A stretch of 14,747 nucleotides of DNA from Planctomycetota bacterium. Lineage in GTDB: Bacteria > Planctomycetota > Brocadiia > Brocadiales > Brocadiaceae. The notes under the pieces were generated by a model. The model worked only from the letters and a program-made list of their open reading frames with translations. It did not search any database and was not told the DNA's origin. The position numbers were made by a program, and so were the translations under genes. Below, piece after piece: positions 1-7,624 of this stretch. The stretch is taken from the NCBI GenBank assembly GCA_023261465.1, contig JAHFOW010000002.1:1-14747 (forward strand). Direction: 5' to 3'. The first letter of the stretch is position 1; the number at the start of each line of letters is the position of its first letter.

Positions 1-653
1 AAGGGATTTACTCCCACTTTTCGAGTTCTGATGAAAAAGAGCCGCACTTCAGTAAACTACAAATCCTGCGATTCAAAGATATTCTGGCGTCTCTTGATGC
101 CCTCAATATTCACATTCCCTTACGGCACATGGCAAACACGGGGGCAATTATCGGATATCCGGATGCCTACTTTAACATGGTCCGACCGGGTATTTCTTTG
201 TATGGACTTTATCCATCAAGTGATGTCTCCCGGGATATTGGCATTAAACCTGTTATGAGCTTCAAGACACGGATTATCCATATAAAAGATATGAAACCCG
301 GAGACGTCGTGGGCTACAGCCGCACCTATACTATTACACAACCCACCCGTGTCGCAACCCTTCCTTTTGGATACGACGACGGATACAACCGCTTGCTTTC
401 AAATCAGGGAAAGGTCATTGTTCGAGGGGTTAAGGCATCAATCATTGGGCGTGTGTGTATGGATCAGTGTTTTATAGATGTGAGCCATATAAAAGATGTG
501 TCAGTTGGGGATGAGGTTGTTTTATACGGCAGTCAGGGGCAGGAAACAATATCCATTGAATCCGTTGCACAGCAAACAAATACTATTCCCTATGAAGTTA
601 CCTGTAATATAAGCAAACGTGTACCGAGGATTTATATTAACAGGGAGAGATAA
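1..653 (+). CDS. alr: Alanine racemase, 5'-truncated by window edge
   Basis: This PLP enzyme interconverts L- and D-alanine to supply D-Ala for peptidoglycan. Only the C-terminal 216 residues or so are present; the first complete codon is at 3 and the frame is already open, so the N-terminal PLP-lysine part of the barrel lies outside the window. Visible landmarks in order are the HMANTGA segment (family HxANSxA), the strongly diagnostic VRPGISLYG motif, GYSRTYT (its first Tyr matches the catalytic Tyr265 of Geobacillus alanine racemase), GYDDGY (family usually GYADG) and RVCMDQC, whose Met-Asp contacts substrate. The C-terminal beta domain is complete, ending with VPRIY near the TAA at 651-653. 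A hairpin with a T-run follows at once. The next gene converges from the other strand. Identification is by family motifs and is firm. Confidence 0.95.
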   Translation, partial: GIYSHFSSSDEKEPHFSKLQILRFKDILASLDALNIHIPLRHMANTGAIIGYPDAYFNMVRPGISLYGLYPSSDVSRDIGIKPVMSFKTRIIHIKDMKPGDVVGYSRTYTITQPTRVATLPFGYDDGYNRLLSNQGKVIVRGVKASIIGRVCMDQCFIDVSHIKDVSVGDEVVLYGSQGQETISIESVAQQTNTIPYEVTCNISKRVPRIYINRER

Positions 654-675
654 AAAGGGCGCGTTGTGCTTTTTT
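653..675 (+). terminator. Candidate intrinsic terminator after alanine racemase
   Basis: The 10-nt arms at 653-662 (AAAAGGGCGC) and 666-675 (GTGCTTTTTT) can pair around a GTT loop with three G-U wobbles. The 3' arm is itself a run of six T. It starts at the racemase stop codon and lies between two convergent genes. The wobble pairs and A-T base make the stem weak, so this is only a candidate. Confidence 0.4.
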
Positions 676-714
676 CTGAAACGATATACCAGGGGGATTC
701 AACAGGTTAATATG

Positions 715-2718
715 CTATTTTTTAACTTTTACGGAGAGCGTTTTTTTCAAATCTCCCGCTTTGAATGTAATCTTTGTTCTTCCCGTCCTGTTCTTAGCAT
801 TTACCGTAAATATCGCCTGACCATTGGAACCCGTTTGGTTGCTCTTTGGTAGGACCTTTACATAGTTCTTCCCGGATTTTCCCATAGTTGCCTGGACTGT
901 TTCGCCTTCTACAGGACAAGCATCGGTTCCGGTGATTGTTACCACCACCTCACGCCCTTCCCTTTTCTTAAGAATTAACCTGCCCGGAAATGCTGTTATT
1001 TTCCGAGCTTCACAATTTGGCGTTGTTTCCTCTGCTTTTGCTAAAAAATTTTCAACAGACCACCCTGCTGTTCCATTTGTGCAGTTTCCCGTACCGTCAT
1101 CCCAATTGATATGCCACCAGGAGAAATTATCCCCTTGTTCAGGCCCATCTATGACCATTCCGGTATTTCCTGATAACGCAGTGCACTGAACCGTACATGT
1201 TACACAGGGTTGTTCTCGTATATTAAGTTTTGTAATTGCTATTACCCTATCCCCCGTTTGGAGAGCTGTTCCTTGCACTAACTGATAATCCTGATAGTAA
1301 TGCTTTAGTATGGCCATCCAATCCTTGTTTCCATAACCGAGAAAGGCGCCTGAAGTGCACGGTGCTTTTGTGGTAATAAAGGTATCAGTAGCCCACCGAA
1401 TTGAGCCATACTGACACAAACCACGGCCATGTCCATTGTTTGTTGCTCCGCAACAAACAGGATCGTAAATACATGTGCCCGTATAACAATCACCGCACCC
1501 CCTGTTATTGTTTTCCGCGGCATATTCTGATTTGATTACCGTATTGCTGTCATTCGCCAGTACATAACCTGACGTCTGGTCAACTGCATTGTTTGCCACC
1601 GTTGATTGGACATTGCCGACTACCTGGCAGGACGTCTTATCGCAGATATCGTAATGATAAACATCGATGGGATTTCTTACATAGTAAACACCGTAACTCC
1701 GTATAGCTACCGCCCCTGCCTTCAGAGAATTCATGCCATTTGCAAGAGCGCCCCAACAACTATACCACTCTGCCGGTAATACATACTTTACATAGGTATC
1801 AAGACTATACACTGCCACAGAGGAACAGGAAGTACTGTTGCTACAGTTTTTCCCCACTCGTATGGTATGAGGAATGGTGATTAATGGTGTTTCCTGAGTT
1901 TCACGGAAGGTTTTCTGTTGTGTGTCTCCTTCGGTATTTTGGGGTGCTTCATTCTCATCCTGCATATACCCGTCTTCTTTGAAACCTTCCTTTATGTCCC
2001 GTCGCCGATAGGCCCTTTCGTCTATAACCTTCTTTCCCTTCCCGCGCTTCAGGTGAACACGATATATCCAATCGGTATCTGGCATCAATTCAACGTATTT
2101 TCTTAATTCTGTTCTATACCCTTCCTTTTGAAAGCTAATTTCTGCCACAGGAATACCTTCGCCGTGTGGAGGAAAAGGAATATTCAAAATAAAAAAACCG
2201 CTATCGTTTGTTTTCGGGCAAGAATTACCGCCATTCTCGCCTATCTGTACATCTGCTATGGGCATTCCGGTATTATCATCCACAACAAATCCAATAATGA
2301 CCGTAGCATCAGGACGATGTAACGATGCGATAAATTCTGGATTAAGTTCCGTCGGTGTTTCGAGCGGATCAAGGTAAACATTGATAATGCGCGGCGATTT
2401 ATTGTTTACCGTAAAATTTGCTGCCATGGAATGATACCCAGCAGCTTCAAAGACGTAATCATAAGAACCGTACGTTAAAGATACAGGAATGGTGCCTTTT
2501 GTTGACTCTTTTTTTCCTTGTTCTCCTCCTTCCTGATAAATAATCAGGCCTCTGGTAGTGTCCTTAATTACCATATTATCAGGGCTGACGGCATAACCTG
2601 TCATGCTGTCAATGAGGTTGATTTGCTGGCGGTATGGGAGCGTAGCTCCCCGGCTCAAAGGAGAAGATATGCAGAGAAAAAATAAGCATACGCCTGTAAG
2701 AAAATATTTTTTATCCAT
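715..2718 (-). CDS. Exported multidomain protein with SpoIID/LytB domain
   Basis: A 667-residue protein. Residues 1-24 form a signal peptide (KK start, hydrophobic LTGVCLFFLCIS, then SRG-A). Residues 27-118 look like a PEGA-type or carboxypeptidase-regulatory beta domain, and 137-225 like a second one (TVIIGFVVDDNTGMPIADV). A charged linker spans about 226-280. The SpoIID domain lies at about 285-475. It contains VLPAEW (E317 matches the catalytic Glu of SpoIID transglycosylases), LKAGAVAIRSYG (family LKAQAVAARTYA) and GHGRGLCQYG (family GHGVGMSQYG). An SH3-like segment follows at about 484-562 (KLNIREQP, GWSVENFL), then a Big-1-like beta domain at 570-667. SpoIID enzymes cleave peptidoglycan strands, so a periplasmic wall role is likely. 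The SpoIID part is Cys-rich, suggesting metal binding or disulfides. It begins inside the tilS stop (8-nt overlap) with no clear Shine-Dalgarno of its own. Sporulation is not implied. Confidence 0.88.
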   Translation of the reverse strand: MDKKYFLTGVCLFFLCISSPLSRGATLPYRQQINLIDSMTGYAVSPDNMVIKDTTRGLIIYQEGGEQGKKESTKGTIPVSLTYGSYDYVFEAAGYHSMAANFTVNNKSPRIINVYLDPLETPTELNPEFIASLHRPDATVIIGFVVDDNTGMPIADVQIGENGGNSCPKTNDSGFFILNIPFPPHGEGIPVAEISFQKEGYRTELRKYVELMPDTDWIYRVHLKRGKGKKVIDERAYRRRDIKEGFKEDGYMQDENEAPQNTEGDTQQKTFRETQETPLITIPHTIRVGKNCSNSTSCSSVAVYSLDTYVKYVLPAEWYSCWGALANGMNSLKAGAVAIRSYGVYYVRNPIDVYHYDICDKTSCQVVGNVQSTVANNAVDQTSGYVLANDSNTVIKSEYAAENNNRGCGDCYTGTCIYDPVCCGATNNGHGRGLCQYGSIRWATDTFITTKAPCTSGAFLGYGNKDWMAILKHYYQDYQLVQGTALQTGDRVIAITKLNIREQPCVTCTVQCTALSGNTGMVIDGPEQGDNFSWWHINWDDGTGNCTNGTAGWSVENFLAKAEETTPNCEARKITAFPGRLILKKREGREVVVTITGTDACPVEGETVQATMGKSGKNYVKVLPKSNQTGSNGQAIFTVNAKNRTGRTKITFKAGDLKKTLSVKVKK

Positions 2719-4162
2719 GGTTTTTTTGAAAGGTTAACTTCAAAATCTTCTTTGTGCCGGGGTTAACCTTTACCTTATTGTCTATACAAATTCCAATAAC
2801 CCAGATAGGTTGATTCTTCATCACCACGATAGGAATCGCATCGCGATCCATGAGCGGAATTTTTTTGTCAATAAAGAGGGCTTTTAATTTCTTGTGTCCG
2901 CTGATCCCTAAAGGAGAAATTATATCACCGTCTTTGCGTCCCCGAACGGCAACGGGCATGGTAATACTTTCCAGGTCAAAAATTTCCTCATTCCTGGTCT
3001 TGTTTTTCCTGAATACATCCAGAGATACATCGCAAACGTCCATAATTTCTGCAATCAATTGTCCCGCATGTGGAATGGATGTTACGCCGGGTATCTGAAT
3101 GAGCGTCTCAGATACGCGAGGGGGAGATAATTGATACGGTTCACCTTTTTTAAAGTACAGCATACCATGCTCATGCCAGAGATACAGGTTTCCCGGCAAT
3201 TGAAAATGTCGTCCCTTTCCTGGCCGGGTTAGTTCATTGCATATCTTTGTATAGTGTTCATACGTTATCCCTCCTAAGGGTATGCTGAGTCTTTTGAATA
3301 TCTCCCGAATTACCAGGCTTTGTAATACTCCTGGTTGTTTTGACAGGGCGTAGGTATGAACGGCATAAAAATCTTCCGCATATTCTTTTGTGGAGGCTTT
3401 GAGTATTTTTTCTGCTTCCCGGGTTAAATATTCATTATTTGTATCAAGGATCTGACATAATCGAACGAGGGTATTTTTTATATTCGGGTTGTATTGATTT
3501 TCCAGCAGGGGAATCAATTCAAGCCGTATCCTGTTCCGAAGATACAGAGGTTCATAATTAGTGGCATCGGTTCTGTAACAGAAGCGTTCTTTTTCAAGGT
3601 ATTCCATAATATCCTTTCTCCACGTAAAGAGAAGCGGGCGGATAAGTTGTACAGAGGACTTCGGGGTTAACGGGCGTTTCACCGGAATCCCTTTTAGACC
3701 GATTATCCCTGTGCCTCTGATAATACGGTGAAGGATAGTCTCCGCATGGTCATCTGCATTATGAGCAACAGCGACGGAAGTTGCATGGTATGTTTGCGCT
3801 ACTTCTTCAAAAAACCGGTATCTTTCCAACCGTGCAGTTTCTTCAATAGAGCATTTGGTTTGTTCTGCAATTTTTTGAATATCCACCTCTTTCTGAACAA
3901 AGGGCAACGAGAGGTCTTTTGCTAAATTCCGGACAAATAGCGCATCCTCTTCGGCGGCCTGTCCACGAAGTTTATGGTTGAGGTGGGCCACATATAAACG
4001 CATGGGAAGCTTTTTAGTCCCATTCAGAGCATGGAGGATGCTAAGGAGTGCAACCGAGTCGGGGCCACCCGATACTCCCACGATAAGGGCATCGTGGGAA
4101 CTAATAAGCTGGTAGTTTTTTATCGCGGTATAAACCTCGTACGATAACTTGTTTAAGCGCAT
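2711..4162 (-). CDS. tilS: tRNA(Ile)-lysidine synthase
   Basis: TilS is the cytoplasmic ATP-dependent enzyme that attaches lysine to C34 of the CAU-anticodon tRNA-Ile, converting it to read AUA. From the chosen ATG the protein has 483 residues, normal for long TilS. The PP-loop ATPase motif SGGPDS is near residue 31, followed by the family segments VAHLNHKLRG, VAHNADDHAET and TDATN. The C-terminal substrate-binding domain is present (RKDGDIISPLG, KKLKALFIDKKIP, RDAIP). The frame is open back to 4297, but those 45 extra residues match nothing expected in TilS and run into a palindromic repeat, so I place the start at 4162, where the sequence MRLNKLSYEVYTAI begins. No Shine-Dalgarno precedes it; a candidate promoter lies almost directly upstream. 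The gene is probably co-transcribed with the SpoIID gene. Confidence 0.93.
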   Translation of the reverse strand: MRLNKLSYEVYTAIKNYQLISSHDALIVGVSGGPDSVALLSILHALNGTKKLPMRLYVAHLNHKLRGQAAEEDALFVRNLAKDLSLPFVQKEVDIQKIAEQTKCSIEETARLERYRFFEEVAQTYHATSVAVAHNADDHAETILHRIIRGTGIIGLKGIPVKRPLTPKSSVQLIRPLLFTWRKDIMEYLEKERFCYRTDATNYEPLYLRNRIRLELIPLLENQYNPNIKNTLVRLCQILDTNNEYLTREAEKILKASTKEYAEDFYAVHTYALSKQPGVLQSLVIREIFKRLSIPLGGITYEHYTKICNELTRPGKGRHFQLPGNLYLWHEHGMLYFKKGEPYQLSPPRVSETLIQIPGVTSIPHAGQLIAEIMDVCDVSLDVFRKNKTRNEEIFDLESITMPVAVRGRKDGDIISPLGISGHKKLKALFIDKKIPLMDRDAIPIVVMKNQPIWVIGICIDNKVKVNPGTKKILKLTFQKNHG

Positions 4163-4169
4163 ATTTTGA

Positions 4170-4198
4170 ACTATATCTATTTTGAATAAGTAAATCAA
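4170..4198 (-). promoter_or_regulatory. Candidate sigma70-type promoter of tilS
   Basis: Reading the minus strand, TTGATT (4193-4198) is followed by 17 nt and TATAGT (4170-4175). Only 7 nt then separate the -10 box from the tilS ATG at 4162, so transcription would start at or next to the start codon. This agrees with the missing Shine-Dalgarno but is inferred from hexamers only. Confidence 0.4.
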
Positions 4199-4295
4199 GT
4201 TTAGAAATAGGTTGACTTTGGTTATTGAGTTCGTAAAATATCTCGTATAGGGTACGATCATCAACCGTCTTAATATCTTGAATTTCAAAATACCC

Positions 4296-4323
4296 ATAGA
4301 GACGCAAGATTTTGCGTCTCTAT
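4296..4323 (-). repeat. Dispersed palindromic repeat, copy 1 (inverted)
   Basis: A perfect 12-bp inverted repeat (ATAGAGACGCAA and its complement) flanks the 4-nt loop GATT. On the minus strand the loop reads AATC, making this copy identical in its core to the one at 11223-11254, so it lies in the opposite orientation. It sits between the divergent tilS and DUF192 genes, upstream of both starts, so it is not positioned to terminate either of them. Confidence 0.9.
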
Positions 4324-4374
4324 CTTTTAAAACAATAAACTGACAAAGGCATGATTTAATTTTTTGCTATTTTC

Positions 4375-4887
4375 ATGGATACATTCCGGCATACAATAAA
4401 CAAAAAGTATTTATATCTTTTCCACTCCATCATACTTTCCTGTATAGCCACAGTTCATATCTGCGTATCAGGTTGCCATGGCGAGTTGAAAAGAAACAAG
4501 GTATTGCCCATTAGTGTGACGGGAATTGAGCTGGGTGTGGAATTGGCAACCACCCAGGAAGAACAGATGTTAGGATTAATGTACCGTAAAACATTAGGAG
4601 AAAACGAAGGTATGTTATTCATATTTCCCGAAGAAAGGAGACTCTCTTTCTGGATGAGGAATACCCGCATACCTCTTTCTATAGCTTTTATTAAGGCCGA
4701 TGGACGAATTGTTCAGATAGACTCCATGAAGCCTTTTACTCTGGATTCTCATGTTTCGCAGGAAAAGGTCAAATACGCCCTGGAGATGAACGAAGGCTGG
4801 TTTAAGAAACACACGATAAAAGAAGGCGACTTCGTAAAAATACCCATAGTTCTGGGCGCTGAGGAAAAAACGGGAGTTAAGAGATAA
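4375..4887 (+). CDS. DUF192 (UPF0127) family lipoprotein
   Basis: A 170-residue protein of the DUF192 family, whose biochemical function is not established. The N-terminus is a lipoprotein signal peptide: a basic start, a hydrophobic stretch at about 14-31 and the lipobox VSGC with C34 as the likely lipidated Cys. The DUF192 domain fills about 45-160, with the hallmark segments GLMYRKTL, GMLFIFP, FWMRNTRIPLSIAFI, ALEMNEGW and KEGDFVKIP. The protein is therefore likely anchored in an envelope membrane facing the periplasm. The start is the first ATG after an in-frame TAA and has no clear Shine-Dalgarno sequence. The stop is 2 nt before the next gene's ATG, so the two are almost certainly co-expressed. 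Family assignment is firm; function unknown. Confidence 0.92.
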   Translation: MDTFRHTINKKYLYLFHSIILSCIATVHICVSGCHGELKRNKVLPISVTGIELGVELATTQEEQMLGLMYRKTLGENEGMLFIFPEERRLSFWMRNTRIPLSIAFIKADGRIVQIDSMKPFTLDSHVSQEKVKYALEMNEGWFKKHTIKEGDFVKIPIVLGAEEKTGVKR

Positions 4888-4889
4888 TT

Positions 4890-5531
4890 ATGACACCATT
4901 GGTTACTATTATTAATGAAAAAGACGGCGCAGAGATGGTTCTTGTACCAGCGGGCGAATTTATGATGGGTGAGGAGCGAAAGGCTGTAAGTATTGACGCC
5001 TTTTATATTGACCGGTTTCCCATAACGAATCTTCAATATAAGAAGTTTGTTGACGCCACGGGAGCAAAAGAACCTTTTTTCTGGAATAACGAACGATTTA
5101 ACAAGCCGTTACAGCCCGTTGTGGGCGTTAGTTGGAATGACGCCGTTGCCTATGCAAAATGGGCAGGAAAACGTCTGCCCAGGGAGGCAGAATGGGAAAA
5201 GGCGGCACGCGGGGCTGATGGCAGAGAATATCCGTGGGGGAATATCCAGCCGGATAATAAAAAAGCCGTTTACAATCTTGATCCGGGCACAGGTGCCCCG
5301 GCACTCGTAGGCGAGAGGAAAGATGGCGCCAGCCCTTATGGATGCTATGATATGGCGGGAAATGTCTGGGAGTGGTGCGAAGATTGGTATGATACAGGAA
5401 AATTTCGCGTTGTCAGAGGGGGGTCTTGGCTCAACCACCATTACATCCTCAGAAGCGCCTACCGAAGCTGCAGTTACCCTGAGGGAAAAGACAATAACGT
5501 CGGCTTTCGTTGTGTAAAAGATGCTCGGTAA
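4890..5531 (+). CDS. FGE/SUMF1-fold protein, non-canonical (no catalytic Cys pair)
   Basis: A 213-residue protein made of a single formylglycine-generating-enzyme (FGE-sulfatase) fold. Diagnostic segments in order: MVLVPAGEFMMG (16-27), DRFPITNLQYKKFV, PVVGVSWNDAVAYAKWAGKR (76-95), LPREAEWEKAARG, YPWG, SPYGCYDMAGNVWEWCEDWY (148-167), RVVRGGSW (173-180), RSAYR and NNVGFRC. True FGEs carry two copper-binding catalytic cysteines just after the GGS motif; here that stretch is LNHHYILRSAYRSC, without the pair. Sulfatase activation is therefore unlikely, and the protein probably belongs to the large family of SUMF1-like proteins with binding, regulatory or other catalytic roles. It has no signal peptide although its upstream partner is a lipoprotein. 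A GGGAG at 4872-4876 lies 13 nt before the ATG. Its stop abuts the stop of the convergent gene. Confidence 0.9.
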   Translation: MTPLVTIINEKDGAEMVLVPAGEFMMGEERKAVSIDAFYIDRFPITNLQYKKFVDATGAKEPFFWNNERFNKPLQPVVGVSWNDAVAYAKWAGKRLPREAEWEKAARGADGREYPWGNIQPDNKKAVYNLDPGTGAPALVGERKDGASPYGCYDMAGNVWEWCEDWYDTGKFRVVRGGSWLNHHYILRSAYRSCSYPEGKDNNVGFRCVKDAR

Positions 5532-5966
5532 TTATTTTTTTATACCCAGCGCGCGGAGAGAAAGCTGGATTTCATATTTTCCATCAAATTTAAAATCTTC
5601 ATCAAACACTTTTTTGAGGTCGTAAATATTTTTGAAATCTTCCCTGGTGTCATTTTCTGTCTTTCCCATGAGACCGCTTTCTACCAGGTTAAATACAACA
5701 TTCCCGAAATCTTCGTCCTGCTTAATTCCCATTTGTTCAAACACGGTTAATGCCATATAGCCAAAATTTTTTATTGCAAACTGCCTGACGCCCTCCAGAA
5801 GCTGCTTTCCGGTTACATGGCGCTCGATGTCGCTTGTTTTGTGTTGGCTCTTGCCAAGCATATGTATTGTGAAATCAAGCGCTTCAAACATAAATTGATA
5901 TGCCTGGGGGGAATAGCGGGGGTCTTTTTTAATGATTTCCCGTATTTTGCTCCACGTATTTGTCAT
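5532..5966 (-). CDS. Minf_1886 family protein (Planctomycetes/Verrucomicrobia-restricted)
   Basis: A 144-residue soluble protein of unknown function. It matches the Minf_1886 family, which is known almost exclusively from Planctomycetes and Verrucomicrobia. Typical features are an N-terminal helix (KIREIIKKDPRYSPQAYQFM), the segment ALDFTIHMLG, then HVTGKQLLEGVRQFAIKNFG (50-69) and a C-terminal FGNVVFNLVESGLMGKTE stretch. I chose the ATG at 5966 because GGAG (5975-5978) lies 8 nt upstream; the frame is open to a TTG at 5996 but that start has no support. There is no signal peptide or membrane segment. It lies 110 nt downstream of metG on the same strand and may be the last gene of the ricT-metG unit. 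Its stop directly abuts the convergent FGE-like stop. Confidence 0.9.
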   Translation of the reverse strand: MTNTWSKIREIIKKDPRYSPQAYQFMFEALDFTIHMLGKSQHKTSDIERHVTGKQLLEGVRQFAIKNFGYMALTVFEQMGIKQDEDFGNVVFNLVESGLMGKTENDTREDFKNIYDLKKVFDEDFKFDGKYEIQLSLRALGIKK

Positions 5967-6076
5967 GTACAATTCTCCATGTCTTATCATTAGCAAAGGA
6001 AACGTTCATATTCTTCATACTTTGATAATACGCATCAACTTTTCCCGACAAATATATTTTCCTTAGAAAATGGTTA

Positions 6077-7624
6077 TCAGGCAACAGTTTCAGCTACATT
6101 CATTGCTGAAAGTTCAACCCTTGGAAACAGGGGTTTGCCCTTTTTCACAACTGTACCCTTCTTAAACCCCTGCTGGAATTCCAAACAAAGCTGTTGGCCT
6201 TCTTCTCTTATACCAAGCTGTCGTTGGATTTCAGCGGCGGTTTTTGGCATAAATGGGTAAACATAAAAGGAAATATCCCGAATAGCCGCAGCAAGAGTGC
6301 CAAGCGCCGCAGCAAGCTGTGGCCTTGTTGTGTCTGATTTTGCCAGAGACCACGGTTTTTTGTCCTCCACAAATTTATTGGCCCGGCCAATAAACTCCCA
6401 GACAATCTCGAGCGCCCTGCTGAATTGCAGCTTATCCATTTCGCTATCCATTTTCATGTGCGTATCCCGTGACAGACCCCTTAATTCATCTTCCTCATCA
6501 GGAACCTCCGGTATAATCCCCTGAAAATACTTGTCAATCATGGTAAGCGTGCGTTGCAATAAATTTCCGAGGTCGTTGCCCAGGTCAGAATTAATTCTAT
6601 GAATAAGGGCGTTATAGGAAAAATTACCGTCCAGCCCAAAAGGAACCTCCCTCAGGAGGAAATACCGGTAAGCGTCGGTGCCATATAATTGGATAATACT
6701 GTGGGGGTCTATTGCATTTCCCAGGGATTTCGATATCTTTTTTCCCTCAATCGTCCACCAACCATGTGCATATACTTTACAAGGCAGGTCTATATTCAAC
6801 GACATAAGAATGGCCGGCCAGATAGCGCCATGAAACCACAGGATTTCTTTCCCAATGATATGGACGTTTGCAGGCCAGTACTTTTCGAACTTCTGCATGT
6901 CGTCATCATAGCCCAGGGCTGTGACGTAATTCATAAGCGCATCGATCCAAACGTATATGGTATGCGTTGGGTCCATAGGGACCTGAATACCCCATTCCAC
7001 CGCTGAACGGCTTATGCTGATGTCCTCAATGTGTGATTGTATTCTGTGAAGTATTTCGTTTCTCCTTGATTCAGGCTGAATAAAGTGAGGATGTTTCTCG
7101 TAATACTCAAGGAGGGCGTTCCGGTATTTTGATAACCGAAAAAAGTAATTCTTTTCCTTTACCTTTTCCACTGCCCGTTTACATTCCGGACATTTAGTCT
7201 CGTGGAGCTGCGATTCAATCCAGAAACTCTCACACGGGATACAATACCATCCCTCGTATTCTCCCAGATAAATGTCCCCGTTTTCAAAGATTCTTTGAAA
7301 AATATTTCTCACGCGACGGCAATGGTCCTCGTCCGTTGTTCGTATAAATCCGTCATGGGAGATCTCCAGCGCTTCCCATAAGTTCTTAAACTTATCCACG
7401 ACGGTGTCGACAAATTCCAGCGGGGTTTTATTATACGCCTGCGCCGCCTTCTGGATTTTCTGGCCATGTTCATCAGTTCCGGTCAGGAAGAAAACATCGT
7501 AATTCTTCATCCTTTTATATCGCGCCAGCACGTCTGCGGCAATGGTCGTATAAGAATGGCCTATATGCGGCACATCATTCACATAATAAATGGGTGTTGT
7601 AAGATAAAATGTCTGTTTACTCAA
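6077..7624 (-). CDS. metG: Methionyl-tRNA synthetase
   Basis: This cytoplasmic class I synthetase charges tRNA-Met with methionine. From the TTG at 7624 it has 515 residues, the short form that ends after the anticodon-binding helical domain and lacks the C-terminal tRNA-binding (EMAP/OB) extension. Seen in order: TPIYYVNDVPHIGH (HIGH-type motif, about 10-23), LTGTDEHGQKI, a zinc-knuckle insert with two CxxC pairs (C128/C131 and C145/C148), IGKEILWFHGAIWPA, KISKSLGN (KMSKS-type, 296-303, Ile for Met) and the anticodon-domain segment NDLGNLLQRTLTM. Start choice: TTG at 7624 follows AAAAGG by 9 nt and gives a normal N-terminus; GTG codons at 7630 and 7642 are alternatives. With the TTG start it overlaps the ricT stop by 8 nt (TTGAGTAA), implying translational coupling. 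Confidence 0.95.
   Translation of the reverse strand: MSKQTFYLTTPIYYVNDVPHIGHSYTTIAADVLARYKRMKNYDVFFLTGTDEHGQKIQKAAQAYNKTPLEFVDTVVDKFKNLWEALEISHDGFIRTTDEDHCRRVRNIFQRIFENGDIYLGEYEGWYCIPCESFWIESQLHETKCPECKRAVEKVKEKNYFFRLSKYRNALLEYYEKHPHFIQPESRRNEILHRIQSHIEDISISRSAVEWGIQVPMDPTHTIYVWIDALMNYVTALGYDDDMQKFEKYWPANVHIIGKEILWFHGAIWPAILMSLNIDLPCKVYAHGWWTIEGKKISKSLGNAIDPHSIIQLYGTDAYRYFLLREVPFGLDGNFSYNALIHRINSDLGNDLGNLLQRTLTMIDKYFQGIIPEVPDEEDELRGLSRDTHMKMDSEMDKLQFSRALEIVWEFIGRANKFVEDKKPWSLAKSDTTRPQLAAALGTLAAAIRDISFYVYPFMPKTAAEIQRQLGIREEGQQLCLEFQQGFKKGTVVKKGKPLFPRVELSAMNVAETVA

Noticed and set aside
4163..4297. 45-residue N-terminal extension of TilS
   Set aside because: The frame is open but its AT-rich translation does not resemble TilS and its first codons lie in the palindromic repeat; the natural N-terminus starts at 4162.
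4890..5531. Sulfatase-activating formylglycine-generating enzyme
   Set aside because: The catalytic Cys pair expected after the GGS motif is missing and there is no sulfatase gene in the window.
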